From: a virus
IMG/VR virus record: IMGVR_UViG_3300027983_000009
Location: 1 to 64,000 of that record
Reading direction: 5' to 3' (one strand)
Length of the DNA stretch: 64,000 nucleotides
The notes beneath the pieces are model-generated. The model was given only the letters and a program-made list of their open reading frames with translations, was not told where the DNA came from and searched no databases. A program made the translations under genes and the position numbers. How positions within the stretch are numbered: position 1 is the first letter of the stretch; each line of letters opens with the position of its first letter. Shown one piece after another: positions 17,783-26,277 of the stretch.

Positions 17783-18607
17783 ATGCAACCACCAATTTGT
17801 GTACTGACTAGAAATAGAGCAGGGTATCTCGACATCACGTTACGGTCGCTGAGTGCTACGCAGTTACCGGCAGACGTGAGGGTAATGGTGCATGATGATT
17901 GCAGCACAGATGCATCGGCGAAGGCTTACTACGGCAGAGGCCCACTTTTAGAGGTTAAGTATGACTGGCCCAAGATCAGCAAGTGGAGCGGTTACGGCTT
18001 CTCTGTGTTGCCAGCAGGTAACAGGAAGCTGACACCGTTGGCAGATAGGGTATCTGTTAGTGTAAGTAAGCAACCCATGGGTGTAGTGAAAGCCTCTTGT
18101 CATGTATTGCGAAGGTTGTTTGAGACAACCGAGGCGGAGGGGGTAATCCTGCTGCAGGATGACATTCTATTAAAGGTGGAGTGGTATACTCAACTTTTGC
18201 AAATAGTGAACAGCTGGGGTAACAGCAACCCTCTCGGTGTGTTGGCTGGTGTGAAGCTCGGTAAAAGTTTTCACAAGGGTCACACGCAGGGAGCTGTGTC
18301 GTCGGGTATTACCGCGCAGTGTCTGTATGTGAGCAGGCGGGTGTACGAGCAGGCGAATTTTTTGAAGCAGCCACCAAACGTAACGAAGCGATTTGACGAC
18401 CTGTTGCGGAATTCGGCCGCAGCCGCAGGGCTGTGGGTAGGTGTGATAAACCCAGGAATCTGCCAGCACATTGGCGTGACGTCGCTGGTCCGACCAGGTA
18501 AACGGTGGAGCTTAAATCAGCGTGTTGTTAGGATAGGGTTGAATGTGTCTCCGCCATACGCCATGGCGGACAAGGTTAAGAGATTTGAAGCTGGAGTAGA
18601 GCTATGA
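17783..18607 (+). CDS. GT2-like glycosyltransferase
   Basis: 274 residues with a GT-A start (ICVLTRNRAGYLDITLRSL), a nucleotide-binding segment (VMVHDDCSTDASAKAYY, matching the DDxSxD pattern of GT2 enzymes) and a metal-site region (GVILLQDDILLKVEWYTQL). A putative catalytic-side segment (KRFDDLLRNSAAAAGLW) follows. Located between the portal and an Ig-like protein, it could glycosylate virion proteins; that is inference. The stop overlaps the next ATG. Confidence 0.75.
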   Translation: MQPPICVLTRNRAGYLDITLRSLSATQLPADVRVMVHDDCSTDASAKAYYGRGPLLEVKYDWPKISKWSGYGFSVLPAGNRKLTPLADRVSVSVSKQPMGVVKASCHVLRRLFETTEAEGVILLQDDILLKVEWYTQLLQIVNSWGNSNPLGVLAGVKLGKSFHKGHTQGAVSSGITAQCLYVSRRVYEQANFLKQPPNVTKRFDDLLRNSAAAAGLWVGVINPGICQHIGVTSLVRPGKRWSLNQRVVRIGLNVSPPYAMADKVKRFEAGVEL

Positions 18608-18891
18608 GTCAAGACGACCAGTCTAGTTACCGCCAACGGTTGAGAGGCCAGTTTGGGGATGTGTCGCAGAATCTGGTGAAAGCGTTTAATATCCGACCTC
18701 TGGAGGTAGCGATGCCGGAGCAGCTGCGGACCGAGCAGCAGGTGGAGGAGATAGCACAAGAGATTGTGCAGGGGATGCTGGAGTTAGAGGACACAGAGTA
18801 CGAGTCAAGCATGCTGGCATTACGCGCCGACGATGTGCTGGTGTACACAGCGGTGGCTGCGGCTATCGCTAAAATTGGTCAAGAAGAGTAA
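18604..18891 (+). CDS. Hypothetical acidic helical protein
   Basis: 95 residues, largely one amphipathic helical region rich in Glu/Gln (QLRTEQQVEEIAQEIVQGML). It overlaps the glycosyltransferase stop. No family is recognised; a small virion or assembly protein is possible from position. Confidence 0.65.
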   Translation: MSQDDQSSYRQRLRGQFGDVSQNLVKAFNIRPLEVAMPEQLRTEQQVEEIAQEIVQGMLELEDTEYESSMLALRADDVLVYTAVAAAIAKIGQEE

Positions 18892-18920
18892 ACCACAGAC
18901 AATAGCTAACAGGAGGCCAG

Positions 18921-19313
18921 ATGGTCACAACAACAAAAGACGAAGTATCTACGAAGGTGCAGATAGAGCAGGGCGAGTCGACTGAGGCTGCCCTGCGAGA
19001 GGTTGGTGTCGCAGCAGCTGCTGCTGGCGTACTCGGGAAGTTGATGCGAGGAATTGCTGATCTTGTGGATGACGCGGTTTCCACGGCCAGCATCTCACCA
19101 GCAATTTCAGGGATCGTGCTGACGAGGGACCACAACACCGACTATTTTATGGTGACAATCCAGTTCGATCGCGAGGTCGAACCTGTTGCAATCAGTGCGC
19201 TTACAGACAGGTTGTCTGCTAGCGTTAATACCGGCAGGGGTAACGAAGGTGGTGAGAGCACCATGCTCGAGAGGCGAGCAAAAGCGGTGGACGTCCACGG
19301 TGAGACACCGTAG
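18921..19313 (+). CDS. Hypothetical protein
   Basis: 130 residues with an excellent SD (AACAGGAGG) before the ATG. It has an acidic N-terminus, an Ala/Gly-rich helix (REVGVAAAAAGVLGKLMRG) that could insert in a membrane, and a short beta-rich segment. Function unknown. Confidence 0.65.
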   Translation: MVTTTKDEVSTKVQIEQGESTEAALREVGVAAAAAGVLGKLMRGIADLVDDAVSTASISPAISGIVLTRDHNTDYFMVTIQFDREVEPVAISALTDRLSASVNTGRGNEGGESTMLERRAKAVDVHGETP

Positions 19314-19368
19314 TACCGGCCATTTTGTTTTTGCTGTTTTTTTTAACTGGTCAGTGGAGTTGCCAACC

Positions 19369-20145
19369 ATGATGGGTCGCAGTATATTTGGCAGATTATT
19401 CGGAACATCAAAGCCAGTGGCACCAGCACCGGATATTGCGGCAGTTCTGTTAAAGGTGGCTGAGCTGCAGCAACTGGTGCTGGTGCAAATGGACACGTTG
19501 CGAGAGCTGCGGCAGTTCACGTTCAGAGCGGCTGCGTCATTGCTGACGCAGTCAGAAGGTTTGAGGACGTCGCAAGAAAATTTGCGGAAACTAGTGTGGC
19601 GGCACCTTGTGGTACCGCCAAACATACCAGAGATTGACGTTATTTCGGAGAGCGAGTTTATGTCCTACATCAATAAGCAACTGACGCTGGCTGACCCACG
19701 TCTGACGGACTCGGATGTGGTTATCCAGCAGGTGACTATCAGTCAGGCTAACGCTGAGCCACTCGTTGTTAAGGTGCCAGCCCTGGCAGACCAGGTTGTG
19801 CAATTCTCCGTGTTGCAAGACACGGTGTACACAATAACCTTGAGCTACATCGACGACGCAGGTAACAGCTCAAACCCGAGCATTACGGAGTTTGTGGCGA
19901 TCGACGATGTTGCGCCGTTGGGTCCGGATGGTGTAGGCACGGTCAAGTCATTCAGCGAGACAGCAAGTCCGCTGTTTGCCACGCTACCAGCAGCACCAGA
20001 GGCGGTTGAGCCTGTTGTGGTTGAGCCTACTGTGGTTGAGCCTACTGTGGTTGAGCCTACTGTGGTTGAGCCTACTGTGGTTGAGCCTGTGGCGCCAAGC
20101 AGTCCAGACGGGGCGACAGGACCGACTGGCCCGTATGGGGAATAG
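19369..20145 (+). CDS. Ig/FN3-like surface protein with VEPTV repeats
   Basis: 258 residues. An N-terminal basic segment and coiled-coil-like helix (~20-80) lead to a beta-sandwich-like domain (~115-190) with the strand pattern VYTITLSYIDDAGNSS and the closing motif DDVAPLGPDGVG typical of Ig/FN3-like modules. Next come five VEPTV/VEPVV-type pentapeptides and a short collagen-like end (GATGPTGPYG). Such proteins are usually exposed virion fibres or decoration proteins that bind cell surfaces. The start has AGTGGAG 11 nt upstream. Confidence 0.65.
   Translation: MMGRSIFGRLFGTSKPVAPAPDIAAVLLKVAELQQLVLVQMDTLRELRQFTFRAAASLLTQSEGLRTSQENLRKLVWRHLVVPPNIPEIDVISESEFMSYINKQLTLADPRLTDSDVVIQQVTISQANAEPLVVKVPALADQVVQFSVLQDTVYTITLSYIDDAGNSSNPSITEFVAIDDVAPLGPDGVGTVKSFSETASPLFATLPAAPEAVEPVVVEPTVVEPTVVEPTVVEPTVVEPVAPSSPDGATGPTGPYGE
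20005..20094 (+). repeat. 15-bp tandem repeat encoding VEPTV
   Basis: Six in-frame copies of GTTGAGCCTACTGTG; the outer two are variants. The four inner copies are identical, so the array length probably varies between relatives. Confidence 0.9.
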
Positions 20146-20228
20146 TAGGTCTTTGTGCGAATTCGCGGGTCGCAGGTTTAGCTGATAAACCGTCTAGTCA
20201 GCGAAGATCTGTGGCCCTGCGCTCAGTA

Positions 20229-20255
20229 GAGGACCCTCGGTTTCCGAGGGTCCTC
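20229..20255. terminator. Strong hairpin, probable bidirectional terminator
   Basis: A perfect 12-bp stem (GAGGACCCTCGG pairing with CCGAGGGTCCTC) with a TTT loop. No long U-tract follows on either side, so termination is likely but not certain. It separates the virion block from the DUF3310/ThyX unit. Confidence 0.65.
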
Positions 20256-20275
20256 TCACTCATAACACTCACAAC

Positions 20276-20294
20276 CCTGCTGGCTCACAGCAGG
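20276..20294 (+). promoter_or_regulatory. Leader hairpin of DUF3310 gene
   Basis: CCTGCTG pairs with CAGCAGG around GCTCA, 20 bp upstream of the DUF3310 start codon. It may affect translation; nothing further is visible. Confidence 0.4.
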
Positions 20295-20314
20295 ACATCA
20301 ACAGGTTCGCAGAT

Positions 20315-20776
20315 ATGCCTAATTCAGCTTCAGTGTGTCGTGTTAGTCGTGTGAAACGGGAAATCGCAGAGGCGTCGCGTCAGCAGGGTGTGCTGGAGAT
20401 CCAGCAGGGTGGTAGCCACTACAAAGGCTGTGGTATTGAGCCTGTGACGTACTCGTTGGCAAACAACCTAGGAGGTATCGAGTTCGAGGTTGTCAAGTAC
20501 ATCACGAGGCACGGAAAGAAAGGCGGCGTAGAGGGTGGTATCACAGATCTCAAGAAGGTGATTCACTACACGCAGATATTGTTGCAGGAGTTTTACGGTG
20601 TACGGTCTACGTTCAATGTCATCGAGGTAGAGAAAGCAAAGCAGAAGCAGAAGCATGAGAAGCATGACACAGATAAACAGTTCGGCGACACAGCGAAACG
20701 ACGAAGCGTCAGGAATAAGGTGTCGAGTACTGGCCGACAGTCGGCACCCAAACGGAAGCCGTCTAACAACACTTGA
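20315..20776 (+). CDS. DUF3310 (SaV-like) protein
   Basis: 153 residues. Residues ~30-95 match DUF3310 of phages: IQQGGSHYKGCGIEPVTY, then NNLGGIEFEVVKYITRHG and KKGGVEGGITDLKKVIHY. The family sits beside nucleotide-metabolism genes in many phages and has no established reaction. The C-terminal ~45 residues are a basic Lys/Gln-rich tail encoded where the gene overlaps the ThyX start by over 100 bp. The tail is not conserved in the family and may exist only because of that overlap. Confidence 0.8.
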   Translation: MPNSASVCRVSRVKREIAEASRQQGVLEIQQGGSHYKGCGIEPVTYSLANNLGGIEFEVVKYITRHGKKGGVEGGITDLKKVIHYTQILLQEFYGVRSTFNVIEVEKAKQKQKHEKHDTDKQFGDTAKRRSVRNKVSSTGRQSAPKRKPSNNT

Positions 20777-21602
20777 GATCAGGTATAATCGGTTCATCCA
20801 CAGCGAGCTGTTGACTCACCGCAGAAACTCACGTAACTCCGCATCGTCCCGAGCCATCCCTGTGCGGCAGATGCTTCGTGACGTTTATAGGGATCCGGTT
20901 GTACCGGTTTATTGGGGGGCGGCTCAGCAAGGTATGCAGGCCTACTCCCAAGTTTCTGCACTGAGAATCTGGGTTTGCAGACGGCTGTGGCTCACTCTGC
21001 GACTTTTCGTGATCGCTGTTGCGTGGGCGATGCTGAAGCTCGGCCTACACAAACAGATCCCTAACAGGCTGCTGGAGCCATGGATGTGGATCACTGTTGT
21101 CCTCTCAGGAACCACCAGCTCATTTGCGAACCTGTTCGCATTACGCTGCCACGAGAAAGCAGAGCCGCATATCCAGATACTGGCTGGGCTTATTCGCGAA
21201 TGTATGTCTGCTAATCAGGCAGCGGGGAAGGTCTCGCAACTCCATATTGGTGACTGGCATCTACCGTTCATAGACAAGGTCGAGGACTGGGCCATAGACT
21301 ATATCGACTTACCGAAGGTGGCCGCTGCGAGGTGCGCTCGTGTGTCGTATTTGACACATAACGGTAGCAGGGCGCCAGCGAAAGATCTGGATCTGTATGA
21401 CAGACTTGTTGCCGATACACCTAAGCACGCAAGTGCGCTGGAGCATGCCGCCAAGTGCATCAATGTAGATTGTACTACGCTAGAAGGCTACAAAGCAGCG
21501 GCGGCAGCGTCAGGTAATTTCGAGCATGGTTGGCAGCAGTTAAGGAAGCTGATCTCTAATGAGGCGACTGACCGGCCTGTGACCGACGAGCTATGGTCGT
21601 AG
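20655..21602 (+). CDS. thyX: Flavin-dependent thymidylate synthase ThyX
   Basis: Makes dTMP from dUMP using FAD, NADPH and methylene-tetrahydrofolate for phage DNA synthesis. The ThyX motif (RHRxxSxNxxSxRY in the family) appears at residues ~54-67 as THRRNSRNSASSRA. The second half carries LGLHKQIPNRLLEPW and NLFALRCHEKAEPHIQ, the ThyX FAD/dUMP-binding region, where the Arg of LRCH is expected. The family core begins near IRCRVLADSRHPNGSRLT, so the first ~20 residues are extra; ATG 20664 is an alternative start. At 315 residues it is longer than the commonest ThyX (~220-260), matching phage versions. Confidence 0.88.
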   Translation: MRSMTQINSSATQRNDEASGIRCRVLADSRHPNGSRLTTLEIRYNRFIHSELLTHRRNSRNSASSRAIPVRQMLRDVYRDPVVPVYWGAAQQGMQAYSQVSALRIWVCRRLWLTLRLFVIAVAWAMLKLGLHKQIPNRLLEPWMWITVVLSGTTSSFANLFALRCHEKAEPHIQILAGLIRECMSANQAAGKVSQLHIGDWHLPFIDKVEDWAIDYIDLPKVAAARCARVSYLTHNGSRAPAKDLDLYDRLVADTPKHASALEHAAKCINVDCTTLEGYKAAAAASGNFEHGWQQLRKLISNEATDRPVTDELWS

Positions 21603-21636
21603 TAGGGATCAGCTGATAGCTAAAGAAAAGAATTTG

Positions 21637-21673
21637 TAGCCCACACTCGTATGAGTGTGGGCTATTTGTGTTC
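21637..21673 (+). terminator. Intrinsic terminator
   Basis: A perfect 12-bp stem (TAGCCCACACTC pairing with GAGTGTGGGCTA) with a GTAT loop, followed by TTTGTGTT. It ends the DUF3310-thyX unit. Confidence 0.85.
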
Positions 21674-21712
21674 TAAGGTTGTGCTCTTTTACACGTAGAG
21701 AGGGGGTGTGAT

Positions 21713-22618
21713 GTGCAGATAACGGGCAGCGTCAAGCCTGTAACGTACGCTACGCAAGTTAAGAGTGACCCTTTACGCAAAGGGTGGTCTGCCGACTGCA
21801 AAGGAGATCCTGTAGGTGTCGGCAGGTACAGCCGAATCACGGAGGAGGTCGAATCGTTGGTGTGTGGGGTCATGGTGTTTAGTAAATACAACGGGGAACA
21901 TGTAACGTGTTACAACGTAGACCATAGACTCAGTAAGTCACAAAATTTAGACAGTGTAATAAGCACCGCATTAGAGTCCCACGACTACCTGGTTCCTGAA
22001 GATGTTGGACGCATTGGGTCTCAGTTGTTACGTAACCTTTTCATGTTTGAAGACAAGTACTACCGAAGGGTCGAGTCACAGCGGCAGGAGTATAGCGATA
22101 CCAGAAAAACACCTGCGTCGTTTCAGCAACTGCTTGCATGGCTGACTATGATGTCTGTAGTTGTAGTGCCTGTGCGGTTGCGTAACGGTGTATTCCACAA
22201 GGTAGACTGGATACGGATAAACAAGCGTCGCAAATTGGTAGAGCGAGATGTCTCTGCAATTTTCGTGGTGTCATGTGGATCCGCTGCTGCCTGTATAAGT
22301 CAGCAGTACCACCGAGACCGCGGCTCGTTGGAGGGTAAAACACTGAATCGGGTGTTTAGGTGGGCGGATGAGGCGGTGACCGCAGAGATCCGAATGTTCA
22401 ATAGCTGGTTCAGTAACGAATTGTACGCAACCATTGTACTACCCGACGGTACCTCAAGGGAGCCATACAAGTTATTCGGGTATGGCCACCGATACGGTGC
22501 AGACCACCGAACGAATGGCACACTGCAGATACTTGCAATCACCAGGCCAGATTACAGGTTCAAATTCATTACAGGGGCAGACGCATGCGATTTATTAGCC
22601 TCCCGGCCAAGCCACTGA
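21713..22618 (+). CDS. Unknown family, tandem paralogue 1
   Basis: 301 residues from a GTG after AGAGGGGG. It is the first of three consecutive genes sharing a layout: a V-x-(F/V)-x-(K/R)-Y-x-G strand motif (VMVFSKYNGEHVTCYNV), a helix with a WA-x-x-(V/I)-x-x-x-(E/D)I-x-x-(F/Y)N-type pattern (ADEAVTAEIRMFNSWFSN) and a final YG-x-D-x-R-x-NG-x-L motif (GADHRTNGTLQILAI). No known domain is recognised. The 3' end overlaps the next gene by 34 bp. Confidence 0.7.
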   Translation: MQITGSVKPVTYATQVKSDPLRKGWSADCKGDPVGVGRYSRITEEVESLVCGVMVFSKYNGEHVTCYNVDHRLSKSQNLDSVISTALESHDYLVPEDVGRIGSQLLRNLFMFEDKYYRRVESQRQEYSDTRKTPASFQQLLAWLTMMSVVVVPVRLRNGVFHKVDWIRINKRRKLVERDVSAIFVVSCGSAAACISQQYHRDRGSLEGKTLNRVFRWADEAVTAEIRMFNSWFSNELYATIVLPDGTSREPYKLFGYGHRYGADHRTNGTLQILAITRPDYRFKFITGADACDLLASRPSH

Positions 22619-23664
22619 CGGTAGGAATTGTTAAGTTGAATTTTGTCGGCGAGATGGGGCCGCTGGGTAGCGCAGCCAGAATGCACAACCCCAGAGCCAA
22701 TATCAGGCCGCTGGTATACAGAAACTTCAAATCGAATAACGTAGATGAGGAGGCAACAGCAGAAGCTTTTATGCGAGACCCTACTTCTACTGGCTGCGTG
22801 TTGTTTGGGGCGAAATACGGCAGGTTGCTGCCGAGTGACAGCCAGACCTGGTTATTCCCTTCGGCTGGGTGGATCAGTATATCCTCAGTCAACTGTGTAC
22901 GATTACGTGAGGCAGGTGCTAAGCGGTCTATGCTGTTTAGGATGTTATCAGAGCTGCTAAACGAGCCGTCGGTCAGGAATACTCGCTTTATTGCCGACGA
23001 GATGGAGCCGTACAACCTTGGGCCGTGGGGGGGTCGTGGTTACATGGACATTTTGTCTGAGTTGGACTGGCTGCGGGATGTGGTAGCAAGAGAGGCCCGC
23101 AACGCTTTTGTCACTACGCAGGATAGGCTTGGCGGTAAAGCGGATGCTGATGCTGTCAGCAGTGTGCCTTTCTACAAGCTGTGTGAGTGGGTAAAGAACC
23201 TGTGCGGTGCTTGCATCTTTGTGAGATACGATGGTAGAAAACTCACAGAATACCACGAACTGTCGCATTTCACACAGCCACGGGATATCTCTGGCGTGTT
23301 CTTCATGCGGGCGCACGCGTTTAGGATACCGTTGCTGGGCTCGCAGTTGCTTGCGACGCCCAAGGAGGTGGCTGTAGATACTGTTAAAGACTGGGCAGTT
23401 CGAGTACTTCGGAGAGATATTGATGAGTACAACGCGTATCTGGCGTCGGATGTCTACACGTGGTTTACGCAAGTCGACGGTGAAGACAAGGTGCTCGGTA
23501 CACCGCTGTTTTATGGCAGCGACATAAGGAGGAACGGCCTACTTTGTTGTCTGGATCGTGTTATCAAAATTATGCATCCGTCAACAACGGTGAGATTAAG
23601 GCCAGACATCGCGACAGTAAAAATGGGAGAAGTTTATGCAAGTTACAATGCAGGCGACAGCTGA
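22585..23664 (+). CDS. Unknown family, tandem paralogue 2
   Basis: 359 residues. It carries the shared elements as ACIFVRYDGRKLTEY, DWAVRVLRRDIDEYNAYLAS and FYGSDIRRNGLLCCLDRV. Its N-terminal ~170 residues differ from paralogue 1 (LGPWGGRGYMDILSELDWL), so these are divergent, not recent, duplicates. It overlaps both neighbours. Confidence 0.7.
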   Translation: MRFISLPAKPLTVGIVKLNFVGEMGPLGSAARMHNPRANIRPLVYRNFKSNNVDEEATAEAFMRDPTSTGCVLFGAKYGRLLPSDSQTWLFPSAGWISISSVNCVRLREAGAKRSMLFRMLSELLNEPSVRNTRFIADEMEPYNLGPWGGRGYMDILSELDWLRDVVAREARNAFVTTQDRLGGKADADAVSSVPFYKLCEWVKNLCGACIFVRYDGRKLTEYHELSHFTQPRDISGVFFMRAHAFRIPLLGSQLLATPKEVAVDTVKDWAVRVLRRDIDEYNAYLASDVYTWFTQVDGEDKVLGTPLFYGSDIRRNGLLCCLDRVIKIMHPSTTVRLRPDIATVKMGEVYASYNAGDS

Positions 23665-25063
23665 GCGTTTGTTGATACCGGTGCGGTGCGACCCGGGTGA
23701 TAAGTTATCGCCGAGCAGGCAGTGTAACCCTCGTTTCGATAACAGCAGGCACAGGGAACTTGTGTTTGCAGCTTCAGAGGGTGTGAGCGTACACGACCGT
23801 AATGTGGTTGATGGTGATGGCGGTGACTACCGGTATACAAAGTTTGTTTGTGTAGAAGCGGGGAGAAGAACACCTGACGCTGAGCGTTTTTATAGCTTGT
23901 TTTATACCGACAGCTGGCAAACGGGCGTTAGGCGTAACATGTTTAAGCCTACAGTTACCATGTACGGCTCATCTCCGCTGGGTGGAAGCCTGTCGTCGGT
24001 CGCACACGAGTTATTGGATCAGGCACTGCTGAGCGGGTCTATGCTATCGGCACACACTGGGGATGACGGTAGTGTGCCGAAGATACTCGAATACATGCTG
24101 AGGAGATGGCAGGTCAACACAAAGGGTGTAACTACCCAAATCTATGGAGAGCGGTCGACGATGCGTACACGTTACGCATGTATGACTAACCTGCGGCAGA
24201 AGATCCATTTATTGCAGAGCCTCACAGCTGCGGTGGTGTTTGTGAAATACAAGGACGGCCGCATGCAGCCTGTAGTAATAACACCCACTGTAGTTGATGA
24301 GGCTATTGATGGGTACTTCTTTGTAACGTGGCGAGATGTTGCGAACAGGTTGGCCGATGCTTTCCCTGAGGATGACGTATCCATTAGTGAGGCTATGCGT
24401 CGCGGTAAAGTGTGGGCAAATAAGATCTTGAATAAGGAGCTCCAGCAGTACAACCACTGGCTGGATTCCAATGTGCTCACATGGTGCGAAATACCAAGGC
24501 TATCGCCAGGGCGGTCGGCTGTGGTGCTGTGGCCCATGCAGCAACCTATGTTTTATGGCGAGAACATCCGCACCAGCGGCATGTTGACGTATTTGACCCT
24601 ACTGCGCAGTGCCAGCGGTTGGCGTAATGTGAAGGTAGCTACGGGCTGTGTCGAGGCAGCTATCAGCGATATTCCGTCTGGTGGGGTCTATTCGACGGCA
24701 CCTGTGACGGTGCACGCAACGGGAATCGCTTTACTAGATCAGGCACTTTACAAACCTATCCTGAAGGAGAAGACCACAATGGCAAAAGCTAAACCCGATC
24801 CACGAGAAGTGGAGGCGCTGCGAATGAAGCAGCTGGAGGAGATTAATGCGAATCCCCGCACACGGGAGGAGCTCGAGGCGTTGTTCGGGCAAGCATGGGA
24901 CACCGCCCAGCTGACTGAGGATTTCGAGGTTAGGTCGTTTATAGCCCCGTACTGTGTGGTGACGCGTAAATCTGATGGTGCTGTTGGATCTCTGTGCTTC
25001 CAGCACAGACCACGGTTCTATTTTGATTTTGTCGAAGACACCAGCGCGATACCAAAGCTATGA
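23636..25063 (+). CDS. Unknown family, tandem paralogue 3 with C-terminal extension
   Basis: 475 residues; GGGAGAAG precedes the ATG. Shared elements are AVVFVKYKDGRMQPV, VWANKILNKELQQYNHWLDSN (read as two parts, WANKIL and YNHWLDSN) and FYGENIRTSGMLTYLTLL. After these comes an extra ~95-residue part starting MAKAKPDPREVEALRMKQL. GAAGGAG lies just upstream of that internal ATG (24779), so the extension could also be made as a separate protein or be a fused gene. The final ATGA overlaps a small zinc-finger gene. Confidence 0.7.
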   Translation: MQVTMQATAERLLIPVRCDPGDKLSPSRQCNPRFDNSRHRELVFAASEGVSVHDRNVVDGDGGDYRYTKFVCVEAGRRTPDAERFYSLFYTDSWQTGVRRNMFKPTVTMYGSSPLGGSLSSVAHELLDQALLSGSMLSAHTGDDGSVPKILEYMLRRWQVNTKGVTTQIYGERSTMRTRYACMTNLRQKIHLLQSLTAAVVFVKYKDGRMQPVVITPTVVDEAIDGYFFVTWRDVANRLADAFPEDDVSISEAMRRGKVWANKILNKELQQYNHWLDSNVLTWCEIPRLSPGRSAVVLWPMQQPMFYGENIRTSGMLTYLTLLRSASGWRNVKVATGCVEAAISDIPSGGVYSTAPVTVHATGIALLDQALYKPILKEKTTMAKAKPDPREVEALRMKQLEEINANPRTREELEALFGQAWDTAQLTEDFEVRSFIAPYCVVTRKSDGAVGSLCFQHRPRFYFDFVEDTSAIPKL

Positions 25064-25233
25064 CAGCCAGGCGGGTCGTGATACCTGGCTGGTACCAGCA
25101 TTACTGGAAGTGCCGGGTCCGCAGTTGTCAGGCTGTGCACTGGTACAGGGCGGACAAGTGTCAGCGATGCGGCGCCCAGCTGTACCAGTTTGATAACCCC
25201 AGCTACACGCCAAGGAGCAAGAAGGTCGAGTAA
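25060..25233 (+). CDS. Small zinc-finger protein
   Basis: 57 residues, starting at the ATGA overlap with the previous stop. The Cys pattern is C18, C23, C34, C37 (WKCRVRSCQ and KCQRCGAQLYQF), a short treble-clef-like site. The C-terminus is basic (PRSKKVE). Translational coupling with paralogue 3 is likely. Function unknown; nucleic-acid binding is plausible. Confidence 0.65.
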   Translation: MTARRVVIPGWYQHYWKCRVRSCQAVHWYRADKCQRCGAQLYQFDNPSYTPRSKKVE

Positions 25234-25373
25234 CTGTGTTGTGAGGCTTACTCTGTGTTTGAATCTTCGACGATTTTGTGGTTGTAACCGGTTACAGCCA
25301 CTCGTCGGTCGGTTTCGGTAGATATTCCGTACGACCATTTTGCGAGGGTTGAATTTCTGGAGAGGCTGCGACA

Positions 25374-25828
25374 TGATACGCCCATCATTTGTGACGGATA
25401 CATTTGACGAGTTTCTTGGGGCTGCCGCGTTGGCTAGCTGTTTTCTATTGCTGCCTGCAAGTTGCAGTGATACCGTTGCGTCAGTGCCTGTGAGTGGTCC
25501 TCGTATCTGTAAACCTTACACCCTACCGTCTCGGTGGGGCCTCGTTAACATGAAGGATGTTGAATTTATGGTAGATGATATGCCGGAACATGATGAGCCG
25601 CTCTACAGTGGTGCGGACAGTGATTTGCTGGTGGCCCCCGCAGAGGAGGATGCAGCAAAGGTCAATGGTTTCGTTAATGACGACTTCGCCGAAGATGCCG
25701 ACGATGATGCCGATGACGACGATGACGACGATGATGATGATGACGATGACGATGACGATGATGATGACGACGATGATGACGACGATGATGACGACGAAGA
25801 AGACTACGACGACAATTTTGCAGGTTAG
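25374..25828 (+). CDS. Poly-Asp acidic protein
   Basis: The C-terminus holds about 30 consecutive Asp residues encoded by mixed GAT/GAC codons, then EE-DYDDNFAG. The start is uncertain. ATG 25374 has a good SD (GGAGAGG, 6 nt) and gives a hydrophobic N-terminal stretch (FLGAAALASCFLLLPASCSD), but this part also spans PKE copy 25484. ATG 25551 or 25569 would put that element in the leader, as at 26232. The mature part is extremely acidic and could mimic DNA or bind cations or basic proteins; that is inference from composition. Confidence 0.55.
25484..25513 (+). repeat. PKE copy (degenerate)
   Basis: Reads GTGCC-TG-TGAGT-GGTCC-TCGTAT-CTGTAAA. The ends and the TCGTAT-CTGTAAA half match copy 26232, but the long stem is broken. 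It lies either in the leader or in the N-terminal coding part of the poly-Asp gene. Confidence 0.5.
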
Positions 25829-25877
25829 CCCAGCTTACAACGCAGCCTGCGTTGTTCTGGGGGCGAGTTGAGCGAGA

Positions 25878-25909
25878 GAGCGGGGGTTAATCCCCTCGCT
25901 CTTTTTTTG
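25878..25909 (+). terminator. Intrinsic terminator
   Basis: GAGCGGGGG pairs with CCCCTCGCTC (one bulged T) around TTAAT and is followed by seven T residues. It ends the 21.7-25.8 kb transcription unit. A TTG-started extension of the next ORF across this hairpin is not credible. Confidence 0.85.
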
Positions 25910-25916
25910 TTTGGTC

Positions 25917-25946
25917 ACGCCTCTGTAGCGGCTTCATTTCTGCAGA
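25917..25946 (+). repeat. PKE copy
   Basis: Short helix GCC/GGC; long helix CTGTAG/CTGCAG (one G-U pair); loop TTCATTT. It lies between a terminator and the 25973 gene. Its reverse complement closely matches the first 30 nt of the ~100-bp elements at 43442, 61219 and 62491. Confidence 0.65.
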
Positions 25947-25972
25947 CAAATATACAGAACTGGGTGTTCTTG

Positions 25973-26224
25973 ATGCGACATGGTTTGGTACCGGGTCATA
26001 ATGTTGACCAGCTGGATATCCGAGCAGGTCTGGAGGAGCTCAAGCTGTGCGGCTATACGGAGCTTGAAACTGTGCAGGTCATCCAATATGCGATGCTGCG
26101 GTGGCGGCGAGGCGAGGAGGAGGCTGCAGAGCGGGGTGCAATCAATACTGAGTTCCATGGGATAAGTATGACATGTTGGAGACGTGTGCTGGCTGCAGCA
26201 ATGGCTGCTGTGGCTGATAAGTAG
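25973..26224 (+). CDS. Small hypothetical protein
   Basis: About 83 residues (MRHGLVPGHNVDQLD ... AAAMAAVADK), mainly helical, with a basic-acidic middle (RWRRGEEEAAERG). The start is chosen as the first ATG after the terminator and PKE; no good SD is visible, and GTG 25964 is an alternative. No family is recognised. Confidence 0.5.
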   Translation: MRHGLVPGHNVDQLDIRAGLEELKLCGYTELETVQVIQYAMLRWRRGEEEAAERGAINTEFHGISMTCWRRVLAAAMAAVADK

Positions 26225-26231
26225 TGTTCCA

Positions 26232-26261
26232 GTGCCTGTGCAGGGGCCTCGTATCTGTAAA
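26232..26261 (+). repeat. PKE copy
   Basis: Short helix GCC/GGC; long helix TGCAG/CTGTA; loop CTCGTAT. It is directly followed by the SD (GGGGAGAAGGG) and ATG of the 26278 gene, so it sits in its 5' leader. Confidence 0.65.
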
Positions 26262-26277
26262 TGGGGAGAAGGGCGAT

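Noticed and set aside
25868-25972. TTG-started N-terminal extension of the 25973 gene
   Set aside because: It would be translated from inside an intrinsic terminator and through a PKE copy.
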